DNA of 33,871 nt from Alcanivorax sp. DP30 (GTDB lineage: Bacteria; Pseudomonadota; Gammaproteobacteria; Pseudomonadales; Alcanivoracaceae): contig NZ_WTUY01000003.1 in NCBI RefSeq assembly GCF_009882945.1, positions 414,941 through 448,811 of the forward strand, read 5' to 3'. Positions 24,884-33,403 of the stretch are shown here, piece by piece. A program made the position numbers and the translations under genes. Under the pieces are notes generated by a model. The model ran no database searches and was not told the DNA's origin. It was given only the letters and a program-made list of their open reading frames with translations. Every line of letters starts with the position of its first letter. Position 1 is the first letter of the stretch.

Positions 24884-25852
24884 ATGAGTCACGACCATAT
24901 CAGCGTCGGCAAGCGGGTACTGGATATCGAGGCCCGCGCTGTCAACGCGCTGAAAGACAGCCTGGATGAGCAGTTTTCTTTGGCCTGCGAGCAAATGCTC
25001 AAGGCGAAAGGCCGTGTCATTGTTACTGGCATGGGCAAAAGCGGCCATGTGGGCAACAAGCTGGCCGCCACCCTGGCCAGCACCGGCACCCCGTCCTTCT
25101 TTGTGCATCCCGGCGAAGCCTCCCATGGCGATCTGGGCATGATCACCCCCGACGATGTGGTGCTGGCCCTGTCCAATTCCGGCGAAACCGCAGAAGTGCT
25201 GGCCATTCTGCCGGTGATCAAGCGCAAGGGCACGGTGCTGATCGGCATGACCGGGCGCCCCACTTCAACCCTGGCCCAGCTCTCTGATGTGCACCTGACC
25301 GTGGCCGTGGACGAGGAAGCCTGCCCGCACAACCTGGCACCGACCTCCTCCACCACGGCAGCACTGGCCATGGGCGACGCTCTGGCTATCGCGCTGCTGG
25401 AAGCCCGCGGCTTTACCCCCGAGGATTTTGCCCTCAGCCACCCCGGCGGCAGCCTGGGCCGGCGTCTGCTTCTGAAAGTGGACGACATTATGCACAGCGG
25501 TGATGCCCTTCCCGCAGTCACAACCAACACCAGCGTCAGCGATGCCCTGCTGGAGATGACCCGCAAGGGCCTCGGCATGACCGCCGTCACCGCCGATGAC
25601 GGCACTCTGGCCGGCATCTTCACGGACGGCGACCTGCGCCGCCTGCTGGACCGAGATCTTGACATCCGCAAGGCATCCATCGCCGAGGTGATGGTCAGCA
25701 ACCCGATCACCATCGCCGTCGGCCACCTGGCCGCAGAAGCACTACAGATCATGGAAAGCCGCAAGATCAATGGCCTGGTAGTACTGGACGCTGACAACAA
25801 ACCATTGGGCGCCTTCAATATGCAGGACTTGCTGCGGGCCGGGGTAGTGTGA
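24884..25852 (+). CDS. kdsD: Arabinose-5-phosphate isomerase KdsD
   Basis: KdsD converts ribulose 5-phosphate to arabinose 5-phosphate, the first step toward Kdo for lipopolysaccharide. The 322-residue product has an N-terminal SIS sugar-isomerase domain (VIVTGMGKSGHVGNKLAATLASTGTPSFFVHPGEASHGDLGMI, ALSNSGETAEVL) and two CBS domains (about 205-320). AGGGAG five bases before ATG 24884 is a strong ribosome site. It is the first gene of kdsD-kdsC-lptC-lptA-lptB, in which every junction overlaps. Confidence 0.97.
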   Translation: MSHDHISVGKRVLDIEARAVNALKDSLDEQFSLACEQMLKAKGRVIVTGMGKSGHVGNKLAATLASTGTPSFFVHPGEASHGDLGMITPDDVVLALSNSGETAEVLAILPVIKRKGTVLIGMTGRPTSTLAQLSDVHLTVAVDEEACPHNLAPTSSTTAALAMGDALAIALLEARGFTPEDFALSHPGGSLGRRLLLKVDDIMHSGDALPAVTTNTSVSDALLEMTRKGLGMTAVTADDGTLAGIFTDGDLRRLLDRDLDIRKASIAEVMVSNPITIAVGHLAAEALQIMESRKINGLVVLDADNKPLGAFNMQDLLRAGVV

Positions 25853-26349
25853 TGCAAATTTCCGCAATTGATGCCCAAAATCTTCGCCTGATGGCCTTCG
25901 ACGTGGATGGCGTAATGACCGACGGACAGATCTATTTCAGTCCGGAAGGCGAAGCCATCAAGGTATTCAACACCCTCGACGGCCACGGCCTCAAGAAGCT
26001 GGCTGCCAGCGGTGTAGTCCTGGCCATTATCACTGGCCGCAACACCCCCATGGTGGCCAGACGAGCCGCCGACCTGGGAATCGAACACGTGATTCAGGGC
26101 CGTGAAGATAAAGGCGTCGCCCTGGCAGACTTGGCCGCCCAGCTGGGCATAGCAGCCAGTGAAACCGGCTATGCCGGCGATGACGAACCGGATGTGAGTG
26201 CTCTGGAATGGGCACAGTTGAGCTTCGCGCCTGACAACGCCCACGATTGCGCCAAACAGGCAGCGGATCACCATACCGCTCGCCGAGGGGGCCAGGGCGC
26301 GGTTCGTGAAATCTGTGACGCCATCCTCGCCCAGCGGGGTAACCCATGA
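25852..26349 (+). CDS. kdsC: 3-deoxy-D-manno-octulosonate 8-phosphate phosphatase KdsC
   Basis: KdsC is a HAD-family phosphatase that releases Kdo from Kdo 8-phosphate. The 165-residue capless HAD protein shows FDVDGVMTDG (nucleophile and acid Asp pair), ITGRNTPMV, the Lys in EDKGVALADLA, and GYAGDDEPDVSAL. The start ATG shares its A with the kdsD stop (TGATG); a GTG one codon earlier is in frame. Its product and that of kdsD serve the same pathway. Confidence 0.96.
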   Translation: MQISAIDAQNLRLMAFDVDGVMTDGQIYFSPEGEAIKVFNTLDGHGLKKLAASGVVLAIITGRNTPMVARRAADLGIEHVIQGREDKGVALADLAAQLGIAASETGYAGDDEPDVSALEWAQLSFAPDNAHDCAKQAADHHTARRGGQGAVREICDAILAQRGNP

Positions 26350-26903
26350 AGCGTCAGGGCCTGTTAAGCGCCACCGGCATCCTGTTGCTGGGGCTGGTGA
26401 TGCTGATGACCCTGCACGAATGGGACAGCAACCTGCCCGGTGAGGATCAAGCTGTACTGACCGCTCCGGCCATTGTCGCCACCAAAATCACCGCCCGCGC
26501 CTTCAGCGAAGAGAACGGCGAATTGCAGTATCACCTGATCGCCGACAATCTGGTCCAGTACGACCACAATCCGCTTACGGAAATGACCCAGCCGCAGTTA
26601 GCCATGAGCAACAGCCAAGGCACCTGGACCATCACCAGCGAAAACGGCACCGTGCAACAGAACGGCAAGCTGATCGTTTTCTCCGGTGCAGTGGAAACAC
26701 GCAATCGCGATCAAAAAATCGAGATGGATTCCGACGAGCTGCGTTTCAATAGTGACACCAACGTTGCGACCAGCCCCGGTGATACCATCCTCCGTTTTGA
26801 AAGCGGCGAGACTCGCGCTGGCGCGCTGGAGGCGGATCTCGACAAGGGGGTATTATCCCTTGACCAAGGAGTAGAGAGTGAATTCAATGCCCCGGCATCG
26901 TAG
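26346..26903 (+). CDS. lptC: LPS export protein LptC
   Basis: LptC is a bitopic inner-membrane protein that receives LPS from the LptBFG transporter and passes it to LptA. The 185-residue product has one N-terminal membrane helix (GLLSATGILLLGLVMLMTL) and a periplasmic beta-jellyroll (ITARAFSEENGELQYHLIADNLVQY, ENGTVQQNGKLIVFSGAVETRNRDQ). It begins in an ATGA overlap with kdsC and overlaps lptA by 26 bases. Confidence 0.94.
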   Translation: MKRQGLLSATGILLLGLVMLMTLHEWDSNLPGEDQAVLTAPAIVATKITARAFSEENGELQYHLIADNLVQYDHNPLTEMTQPQLAMSNSQGTWTITSENGTVQQNGKLIVFSGAVETRNRDQKIEMDSDELRFNSDTNVATSPGDTILRFESGETRAGALEADLDKGVLSLDQGVESEFNAPAS

Positions 26904-27411
26904 CGTACTGGGCGCCAGCCTGGCCCTGCTCGCCAGTCTGGCCTGTGCCGCACCGGCAGAAGGCCCGATTTCCGTCTCTGCCGACAGTGGGCGCTTTGAA
27001 CAAGCAGCCGGCACTGGCGTGTATAGCGGCAATGTGGAACTTCTGCAGGGCAACCGCACCATGCAGGCCGAAAAAATGTCCCTTTTCACCAAGGACGGCG
27101 AACTGGTTCGCGTTGAAGCCACCGGCACGCCGGTAAAACTGTCCGAAGGGGAAGACCTGGAAGCCCATGCCAGCAACCTGGTGTACGACATCAAGGCCCG
27201 CACCCTGGTGCTGACCGGCGATGCCTTTATCCGCCACAAGGGCAACACCTTTGAAGGTGCCAAGGTGGAATACAGCCTGGATTCAAAGCGTGTGGACGCC
27301 AGCAGCGAAGGTGACCAGCGGGTACGCCTGGTTATTCCTGCCGAGAACCAGATTCCCGGTAACGACAAGAAAGATAACGGCAACGCAGATTCGGAGTCCG
27401 CCACCCCATGA
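26878..27411 (+). CDS. lptA: LPS periplasmic bridge protein LptA
   Basis: LptA forms the periplasmic bridge carrying LPS from LptC to LptD. The 177-residue product has a signal peptide ([19 protein letters not shown]) and the OstA-like beta-jellyroll ([68 protein letters not shown]). It uses a GTG start: AAGGAG at 26866-26871 is six bases before GTG 26878 but 15 before the next ATG (26887). It overlaps lptC by 26 bases and lptB by an ATGA. Confidence 0.94.
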   Translation: MNSMPRHRSVLGASLALLASLACAAPAEGPISVSADSGRFEQAAGTGVYSGNVELLQGNRTMQAEKMSLFTKDGELVRVEATGTPVKLSEGEDLEAHASNLVYDIKARTLVLTGDAFIRHKGNTFEGAKVEYSLDSKRVDASSEGDQRVRLVIPAENQIPGNDKKDNGNADSESATP

Positions 27412-28133
27412 CGCACCTACGCGCCCATCATCTGGCAAAAAGCTATAAAGGCCGCCGGGTTATCGAAGACGTTTCCCTGGACGTAGACTCCGGACAGATT
27501 GTTGGCCTGCTGGGCCCGAATGGCGCCGGCAAGACCACCTGCTTTTACATGATCGTGGGTCTGGTGGAGGCCGATGCCGGACGCATCGAAATCAACGAAA
27601 CCGATATTACCCATTTACCCATGCATGGCCGGGCCAAGCGCGGCATCGGTTACCTGCCCCAGGAAGCCAGCATCTTTCGCCGCCTTACGGTGGAAGAAAA
27701 TATCATGGCGATCCTGGAAACCCGCAAGGAACTGAGCAAACAGGAACGCCATGAGCGGATGGAAAACCTGCTCAAGGAATTCCACATCACCCATATCCGC
27801 GACTCCCTCGGCATGAGCCTGTCCGGCGGTGAGCGCCGCCGCGCCGAGATCGCCCGCGGCCTGGCGACTGATCCGGACTTCATCCTGTTGGACGAACCCT
27901 TCGCCGGGGTGGACCCGATCTCAGTGAACGACATCAAGGGCATCATCCGCCATCTCAAAGAACGAGGTATCGGCGTTCTGATCACCGACCACAACGTGCG
28001 CGAAACTCTGGATATCTGCGATACCGCCTACATCGTCAGCGCCGGCCACATTATCGCCTCCGGCGACGCCGACACCATTCTGAGTAACCAGCAGGTGCGG
28101 GATGTGTATCTGGGAGCAGACTTCAGGCTCTAG
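27408..28133 (+). CDS. lptB: LPS export ABC transporter ATP-binding protein LptB
   Basis: LptB is the cytoplasmic ATPase of the LptBFG transporter that powers LPS extraction. The 241-residue product has Walker A GPNGAGKT (residues 36-43), the ABC signature LSGGERRR, Walker [14 protein letters not shown], and the switch His in ITDHNVRE. The start overlaps the lptA stop (ATGA). It ends the lpt operon; lptF and lptG are not in the window. A 210-base gap then separates it from rpoN. Confidence 0.98.
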   Translation: MTHLRAHHLAKSYKGRRVIEDVSLDVDSGQIVGLLGPNGAGKTTCFYMIVGLVEADAGRIEINETDITHLPMHGRAKRGIGYLPQEASIFRRLTVEENIMAILETRKELSKQERHERMENLLKEFHITHIRDSLGMSLSGGERRRAEIARGLATDPDFILLDEPFAGVDPISVNDIKGIIRHLKERGIGVLITDHNVRETLDICDTAYIVSAGHIIASGDADTILSNQQVRDVYLGADFRL

Positions 28134-28139
28134 CAGAGT

Positions 28140-28237
28140 GACAAGTTTCAAGTGCAGCGCGCACAAACGCCTAAGCGCGAAGAAGGAGACGGGGCCAGCC
28201 CTTCAACCGCGTTGAAACTGGCACCCTGAAACGTGTC
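28140..28237. repeat. Degenerate palindromic repeat with heptad traces, lptB-rpoN gap
   Basis: GACAAGTTTCA (28140-28150) and TGAAACGTGTC (28227-28237) are inverted copies with one mismatch. The right arm keeps a period of seven: TGAAACT, GGCACCC, TGAAACG (28213-28233). The core contains GCGCG repeated. The architecture resembles the hisG/hisD and npr/mgtE elements but is eroded. Confidence 0.4.
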
Positions 28238-28268
28238 CCAACCGATCCGCATACCACACAAGAACCTC

Positions 28269-28284
28269 TGGCACAATTATTGCT
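28269..28284 (+). promoter_or_regulatory. Consensus sigma-54 (-24/-12) promoter upstream of rpoN
   Basis: The site reads TGGCACAATTATTGCT. The GG at 28270-28271 and GC at 28282-28283 are ten bases apart, exactly the sigma-54 spacing, and the flanking bases match the TGGCAC / TTGCW consensus. It points toward rpoN, with the predicted start near 28295, about 49 bases before the ATG. Function is inference; an enhancer-binding activator would be needed. Confidence 0.65.
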
Positions 28285-28343
28285 AGTTATGCAATGAGGC
28301 TGTTATTCTCGGGTTTTGGGGATCAATCACCAACCTGAGCAGT

Positions 28344-29804
28344 ATGAAGCCCACACTACAACTACAAATCGGCCAGCAGCTGACCATGACGCCCCAGCTG
28401 CAGCAGGCCATCCGCCTTCTCCAGCTGTCCACGCTGGATCTTCGCCAAGAGATCCAGCAAGCCGTGGAAAGCAATCCCCTGCTTGAGCTGGCCGACGATT
28501 TTGGTGACGATTCCCTGCCAGAGACTGACGAAGACCGTCAGGATGACGAACTGAACACAGAGCGTGACGATGCGCTGGAAGAGCTCATTGAGGGCGAACC
28601 CGGCATTGAAACCGAATGGGACGATGTCTATTCCGGACAGAGCAGCAGCTCCGCCGCCCTCCCCGACGACGCTGACGAGTGGCAGCAACGCCACGCCATT
28701 TCCGGGAATCTTCAGGATCACCTGCTGTGGCAGCTCAACCTGACCCCCATGAGCGACGTGGATCGCATCATCGCCATGGCCATCATCGAATCGGTGGATG
28801 ACCGTGGCTACATGACCGCCACCCTCGACGACATTGTTGAAATGGTAAACCGGCAGGACGACCTTCTCACCGAAGGGGACGTTCTTGAAGTGGACGAAGT
28901 ACTGGCCGTCCAGCACCGGCTACAGCAATTTGACCCACTCGGTGTTGCCAGCCTGAACCTGGCTGATTGCCTGGGTGTTCAGCTTCGCCAGCTGCCCGAT
29001 GACACCCCCTACCTGCCTGTGGCCCTGGCACTGCTTGAGCATCTCGAGTTGCTGGAAAAGCACGACTACGCAGCCCTGCGCCGGGTATTGCAGACCAGCG
29101 AACAGGATCTACTGGATGCCCTCTCCCTGATCCGCACCATGGATCCGGCCCCCGGCGAACAGATTGGCGAAAACCAGGTGGACTATGCCGTACCGGACGT
29201 GATCGTACGCCAGCACAATGGGCATTGGCAGGTCAGCCTGAACGACGACATCCTGCCCCGGGTCAATCTTCAGCAGCAGTACGCCAATCTGGCCAGGAAA
29301 ACCCCCGGCGAAGACGGCCAGTACCTGAAAAACTGCGTACAGGAAGCCAAGTGGTTCATCAAGAGCCTGCAAAGCCGCCATGACACCCTGCTCAAGGTGG
29401 CCACCCGGATTGTGGAAGTGCAACAGGACTTCTTCGACTACGGTGAAGAGGCCATGAAACCGCTGGTGCTGGCCGACATCGCCGAAGCCGTCGAGATGCA
29501 TGAATCGACCATCAGTCGGGTCACCAATCAGAAGTACATGATGACACCCCGCGGCGTCTTTGAGCTGAAATATTTCTTTTCCAGTCACGTGGGAACAGAC
29601 GGCGGTGGCGAGTGTTCCTCCACCGCTATTCGTGCCATTATTAAGAAGCTGGTCGCTGCCGAGAATCCCCGCAAGCCGCTCAGTGACAACAAACTGGCCA
29701 GCTTGCTTAACGAGCAGGGAATCAACGTAGCGCGCCGGACCGTTGCCAAGTATCGTGAGGCAATGAGAATACCGTCATCCAGTGCTCGCAAGCGTTTGGT
29801 GTAG
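28344..29804 (+). CDS. rpoN: RNA polymerase sigma-54 factor
   Basis: RpoN directs RNA polymerase to -24/-12 promoters and needs AAA+ activators to open DNA. The 486-residue product has the glutamine/leucine-rich activator-interacting N-terminus (MKPTLQLQIGQQLTMTPQLQQAIRLLQLS), an acidic region II (about 50-110), the core-binding region and a helix-turn-helix (ADIAEAVEMHESTISRVTNQKYMMTPRGVFELKYFFSS). The RpoN box ARRTVAKYRE is at about 463-472. It begins the standard rpoN-hpf-ptsN-rapZ-npr group. The ribosome site is weak. A consensus -24/-12 element directly upstream suggests autoregulation. Confidence 0.98.
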   Translation: MKPTLQLQIGQQLTMTPQLQQAIRLLQLSTLDLRQEIQQAVESNPLLELADDFGDDSLPETDEDRQDDELNTERDDALEELIEGEPGIETEWDDVYSGQSSSSAALPDDADEWQQRHAISGNLQDHLLWQLNLTPMSDVDRIIAMAIIESVDDRGYMTATLDDIVEMVNRQDDLLTEGDVLEVDEVLAVQHRLQQFDPLGVASLNLADCLGVQLRQLPDDTPYLPVALALLEHLELLEKHDYAALRRVLQTSEQDLLDALSLIRTMDPAPGEQIGENQVDYAVPDVIVRQHNGHWQVSLNDDILPRVNLQQQYANLARKTPGEDGQYLKNCVQEAKWFIKSLQSRHDTLLKVATRIVEVQQDFFDYGEEAMKPLVLADIAEAVEMHESTISRVTNQKYMMTPRGVFELKYFFSSHVGTDGGGECSSTAIRAIIKKLVAAENPRKPLSDNKLASLLNEQGINVARRTVAKYREAMRIPSSSARKRLV

Positions 29805-29845
29805 GGCGCGAATGACGGCCCAACAAGCAGGTAAAGGAGCCAGCC

Positions 29846-30145
29846 ATGCAAATTAATATCAGCGGTCATCACCTGGAAGTTACCGATGCTCTGCGCACCT
29901 ATGTGGGCGACAAGTTTTCCCGCCTGGAGCGCCACTTCGACCAGATCACCAGTGTCCAGGTCATTCTTTCTCCGGAACCGAAGACGCACAAGGCAGAATC
30001 CACCATCCATATTTCCGGGGCAGACCTGTTTGCTACCGCTGAAGCCGACGACATGTATGCGGCCATCGACAAGCTGACCGACAAACTTGATCGTCAGATT
30101 CTCAAACACAAGGAAAAGTCCGTTAGCCACAAGCACGGGCATTAA
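29846..30145 (+). CDS. hpf: Ribosome hibernation promoting factor (short form)
   Basis: HPF binds the 30S decoding centre in stationary phase and promotes inactive 100S ribosome dimers. The 99-residue product is the short form (MQINISGHHLEVTDALRTYVGDKFSRLERHFDQITSVQVIL; ADDMYAAIDKLTDKLDRQILKHKEK) with a histidine-rich tail (SHKHGH). AAAGGAG at 29833-29839, six bases before the ATG, is a strong ribosome site. It lies between rpoN and ptsN, the conserved order. Confidence 0.96.
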   Translation: MQINISGHHLEVTDALRTYVGDKFSRLERHFDQITSVQVILSPEPKTHKAESTIHISGADLFATAEADDMYAAIDKLTDKLDRQILKHKEKSVSHKHGH

Positions 30146-30160
30146 ACCGAAGCGACAATT

Positions 30161-30634
30161 ATGCGAGTTCGCGAAATACTCACCGAAGCACGCACCCATA
30201 GCGGGGTGCAGGCCAGCAGCAAGAAACAACTGCTGGATCAGGTTGCACAGCTGGCTGCTGCCAGCTGTGACACCCTCAATGAGCAGGAGGTATTCGATGC
30301 GCTGGTAGCCCGGGAAAAACTGGGCTCCACCGGCATCGGTGAAGGCATTGCCATCCCTCACTGCCGACTGGGGCACTGCCAGCAACCGGTTGGGCTGTTA
30401 CTCAGACTGGACACTCCCATCGATTTTGATGCCGTAGACGGTCGACCGGTAGATCTGGTGTTCGTCCTGCTCGTTCCACAGGAAAACCCCGAACAGCATC
30501 TTAGAACCCTCAGCCATCTGGCCAGCCTGTTCAACGATGACGATTATCGGAATGAGCTGCGTACCAGTCAGGACAAACACAAGCTTTACCACACCGCAGT
30601 AGAATCCGAGGCAGAACTCCGACTGGCATCATGA
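30161..30634 (+). CDS. ptsN: Nitrogen PTS EIIA component PtsN
   Basis: PtsN (EIIA-Ntr) is the terminal phospho-acceptor of the nitrogen phosphotransferase chain PtsP to Npr to PtsN; it regulates potassium transport and other processes rather than importing sugar. The 157-residue EIIA-fructose-type domain has the phosphorylated His in GIGEGIAIPHCR and LVFVLLVPQENPEQHLRTLSHLA. It starts 15 bases after hpf. The partner npr lies two genes downstream; ptsP is not in the window. Confidence 0.96.
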   Translation: MRVREILTEARTHSGVQASSKKQLLDQVAQLAAASCDTLNEQEVFDALVAREKLGSTGIGEGIAIPHCRLGHCQQPVGLLLRLDTPIDFDAVDGRPVDLVFVLLVPQENPEQHLRTLSHLASLFNDDDYRNELRTSQDKHKLYHTAVESEAELRLAS

Positions 30635-30728
30635 TGGAACGCACCCGGCATTCACGCGCCACCCCAACTCAATTCCCCATCGGTTTTGCGTACCCGCAAA
30701 CAGCCTGCGGCCCGAGAGTGCCCAAGCC

Positions 30729-31580
30729 ATGAAACTAACCATCATCAGCGGACGTTCAGGCTCGGGAAAAACCACCGCCCTGCAAGCCATGGAAGACCAG
30801 GGCTACTACTGCGTGGATAATCTGCCGGTGGGCATGCTGCCCACCTTGACCAGCCAACTGAACGACGGTGAAGCGTCAATCGACCGCGTGGCGGTGGGCA
30901 TTGATGCCCGCAACGTCCCCGCTCAGCTGCAGGCATTCGACAGCATTCTTGATGCGCTGCATCAGCAGCAAATCGAAACTGAGATTGTCTATCTTGATGC
31001 GGACGATACCACCCTGCTGAAGCGCTTCAGCGCCACTCGCCGACGCCACCCCCTGGGCACCGGGGAACGCACCCTCGAAGATGCCATACAACATGAGAGG
31101 GAACTGCTTGCCAATATCCGTCAGCGTGCCGATCTGGTCATCGACAGCAGTAATTACGAAGTCCACAGCCTGCGCAACCAGATCCGTGAGCGCGTAGCCC
31201 GACGTCAATCCAATCTGTCGCTGCAGCTTGAGTCCTTCGGCTTCAAGAACGGCCTGCCCAATGATGCCGACCTGGTCTTTGATGTGCGCGTACTGCCTAA
31301 CCCGCACTGGGACCCAGCACTGCGCCCACTCACGGGGCTGGATCAGCCCATCATTGATTTTTTGCAACAGCATCAGGCCAGCCACGACATGCTTGACGAC
31401 ATCAGCAGCTTCATACAACGCTGGTTGCCCGCCTTCGCTCACAGCGACCGCAGCTACGTGACGGTTGCCATCGGCTGTACCGGCGGCCGTCACCGCTCTG
31501 TGTTCATGGTGGAACAGCTGGCAAAACGTCTGCGCGACCAAGGCATTCCCCTGCAGGTTCGCCACCGCGAAAAACACTGA
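30729..31580 (+). CDS. rapZ: RNase adapter protein RapZ
   Basis: RapZ is an RNA-binding P-loop protein that in E. coli targets the GlmZ small RNA to RNase E, tuning glucosamine-6-phosphate synthesis for the envelope. The 283-residue product has Walker A GRSGSGKT (residues 8-15), YYCVDNLPVGMLP, a Walker B-like IVYLDAD, and a C-terminal domain with GCTGGRHRSVFMVE. Length is normal. The 94-base gap after ptsN holds a small hairpin around GTTTTGCG/CCGCAAAC. No good ribosome site is seen. Whether this organism has GlmY/GlmZ cannot be judged here. Confidence 0.96.
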   Translation: MKLTIISGRSGSGKTTALQAMEDQGYYCVDNLPVGMLPTLTSQLNDGEASIDRVAVGIDARNVPAQLQAFDSILDALHQQQIETEIVYLDADDTTLLKRFSATRRRHPLGTGERTLEDAIQHERELLANIRQRADLVIDSSNYEVHSLRNQIRERVARRQSNLSLQLESFGFKNGLPNDADLVFDVRVLPNPHWDPALRPLTGLDQPIIDFLQQHQASHDMLDDISSFIQRWLPAFAHSDRSYVTVAIGCTGGRHRSVFMVEQLAKRLRDQGIPLQVRHREKH

Positions 31581-31612
31581 ACCGCTACGCCCTTGCCAGG
31601 AACATCGCCCAG

Positions 31613-31882
31613 ATGATTGAAAAACAACTCGATGTAATCAATAAGCTTGGCCTTCACGCACGCGCTGCCGCCAAGGTAGTCAGTGTCGCCTCCCGTTACG
31701 ATAGCCGCATCCACGTCATTCACAATGGCAAGCCTGTCGACGCCAAAAGCATCATGGGACTGCTTATGCTCGGCGCCGCCAAAGGCAGCCAGGTCACTTT
31801 TCAGGTAGAAGGGCCGGACGAAGCAGACGCCATGGCCGAACTGGAAGATTTGTTTGCGCGGATGTTCGACGAAGGAGAATGA
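31613..31882 (+). CDS. npr: HPr-like phosphocarrier of the nitrogen PTS
   Basis: Npr (PtsO) relays phosphate from PtsP to PtsN. The 89-residue HPr-fold protein has the active-site His in LGLHARAAAK (His16) and the SIMGLLMLGAAKGS helix region. It ends the rpoN-ptsN group in the usual order. The stop is followed within a few bases by a palindromic heptad-arm repeat. Confidence 0.96.
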   Translation: MIEKQLDVINKLGLHARAAAKVVSVASRYDSRIHVIHNGKPVDAKSIMGLLMLGAAKGSQVTFQVEGPDEADAMAELEDLFARMFDEGE

Positions 31883-31889
31883 CAACGTA

Positions 31890-32028
31890 ATTAATAGTTA
31901 ATAATGAAGAGTTAATAACGAAAACCGGTACCCCCCAGACGTCGCGACTGTTACTGTTTACGGACATCAGGAATCGCTGGTGTCATTCTGTCTTCCCAGC
32001 TATTAACTATTCACTATTAATTATTAAC
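31890..32028. repeat. Palindromic element with heptad arms, between npr and mgtE
   Basis: The left arm (31890-31917) is four 7-bp units of consensus GTTAATA; the third unit (ATGAAGA) is divergent. The right arm (32001-32028) is four units of the reverse complement TATTAAC, with variants TATTCAC and TATTAAT. The 83-base GC-richer core includes a hairpin (GACATCAG with CTGGTGTC, 31963-31984, one G-T pair). The right arm ends ten bases before the mgtE ATG, where a ribosome site would be expected. No ORF lies inside. Confidence 0.8.
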
Positions 32029-32038
32029 TGATTTTTAC

Positions 32039-33403
32039 ATGCCCGCCGACAGCAGCCGCAGCCAGCAACACCTCAAAGCGATCAATCGCGCGCTCGCCAG
32101 TGGTACCTATTCCCAGGTTCGCCAGCTGATCAACAACCTGCCCGGCGCGGAAGTGGCCCACTTGCTGGAGTCCTCGCCGCCCCGCGAGCGGGAAATTCTC
32201 TGGCAATTGCTCAACAAGGATCAGGAAACCGAGGTCCTTCAATACCTGGGCGAAGAAGTCCGGGTCGAGCTGCTGCGCAATCTCAGCACCGATGAGCTGG
32301 TCTCTCTGGTAGAAGAACTGGACACCGATGACCTGGCTGACTTGCTGCAGGAACTGCCGGATCATGTCACCAGTCAGGTAATGGCCAGTCTCGACGAGCA
32401 GAACCGTGAGCGCCTCGAACATGTCATGAGCTACCCGGAGGATACCGCCGGCGGCATCATGAATACTGACGTGATCACGGTACGCCCCGAGATCACATTC
32501 GAAGTGGTACAACGCTACCTGCGACTGCGCGGCGAGATTCCACGCACCACCGATAACCTCGCCGTGGTCAACCGGAAGAACCAGTTCATTGGCTTGCTGC
32601 CGTTGACCAAGGTTCTGATCAGTGACCCGGGCACCACGGTGCGTGAGGCCATGATCACCGATATCCAATCCATTCCGGCCACCCAACCAGCCTCCGAAGT
32701 GGCAAAAATCTTCGAGCGGCACGATCTGGTTACAGCGCCTGTGATCGATGAAGAAGGCATGCTGGTGGGCCGTATTACCATTGATGACGTGGTTGACGTA
32801 ATCATGGAAGAAGCCGACCACTCCCTGATGAGCATGGCCGGCCTGGATGATGACGAGGATACTTTCGGTTCGGTGTGGCAGACCGCCCGCCGTCGCGCCC
32901 TGTGGCTGGGTATCAACCTGCTAACAGCAATGGCGGCATCCGCAGTTATCGGACTGTTCGAAGCGACCCTGGAGAAAGTGGTAGCCCTGGCCATACTGAT
33001 GCCCATCGTCGCCAGCATGGGCGGCATCGCCGGCAGCCAGACCCTGACTCTGGTCATCCGCGCCATGGCATTGGGACAAATCCAGTCCAACAACACCCGC
33101 TACCTGCTGTTCAAGGAACTGTCAGTGGGCGCCATCAATGGTTTGTTATGGGCAACCGTAATCGGTATCACCGCGGGGCTGTGGTTCAGTGATCCCAGCA
33201 TTGGTCTGGTTATCGGCGTGGCCATGGTCATTAACCTGATCATGGCAGCCTGCGCTGGCGCCCTGCTGCCCATGATCATGAAAAAGATGGGTATCGACCC
33301 GGCCCTTGCCGGCTCCGTGGTTCTCACCACTATCACCGACATCGTCGGCTTCATGGCCTTCCTGGGGCTGGCCACGGTGCTCTACGCCAACGTGCTGGCC
33401 TGA
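32039..33403 (+). CDS. mgtE: Magnesium transporter MgtE
   Basis: MgtE is a Mg2+-gated magnesium channel/transporter of the inner membrane. The 454-residue product has the N-terminal superhelical domain (about 1-135) and paired CBS domains (about 136-260, with IMNTDVITV and AMITDIQSI). The connecting plug helix (ADHSLMSMAGL) and five C-terminal transmembrane segments follow, including the pore-lining ILMPIVASMGGIAGSQTLTLVIRAMALGQI. The length is typical. No Shine-Dalgarno is visible: the bases before ATG 32039 are A/T-rich and abut the heptad-arm repeat. The gene is on the same strand as npr but separated by that element. Confidence 0.95.
   Translation: MPADSSRSQQHLKAINRALASGTYSQVRQLINNLPGAEVAHLLESSPPREREILWQLLNKDQETEVLQYLGEEVRVELLRNLSTDELVSLVEELDTDDLADLLQELPDHVTSQVMASLDEQNRERLEHVMSYPEDTAGGIMNTDVITVRPEITFEVVQRYLRLRGEIPRTTDNLAVVNRKNQFIGLLPLTKVLISDPGTTVREAMITDIQSIPATQPASEVAKIFERHDLVTAPVIDEEGMLVGRITIDDVVDVIMEEADHSLMSMAGLDDDEDTFGSVWQTARRRALWLGINLLTAMAASAVIGLFEATLEKVVALAILMPIVASMGGIAGSQTLTLVIRAMALGQIQSNNTRYLLFKELSVGAINGLLWATVIGITAGLWFSDPSIGLVIGVAMVINLIMAACAGALLPMIMKKMGIDPALAGSVVLTTITDIVGFMAFLGLATVLYANVLA

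Noticed and set aside
24889-26274. 461-codon open frame opposite kdsD-kdsC
   Set aside because: It is antisense to two certain Kdo genes; the serine/arginine-rich translation is typical of a shadow frame.
28216-28236. Second sigma-54 site starting at TGGCACC upstream of rpoN
   Set aside because: It has a -24-like half but no GC at the correct -12 position.
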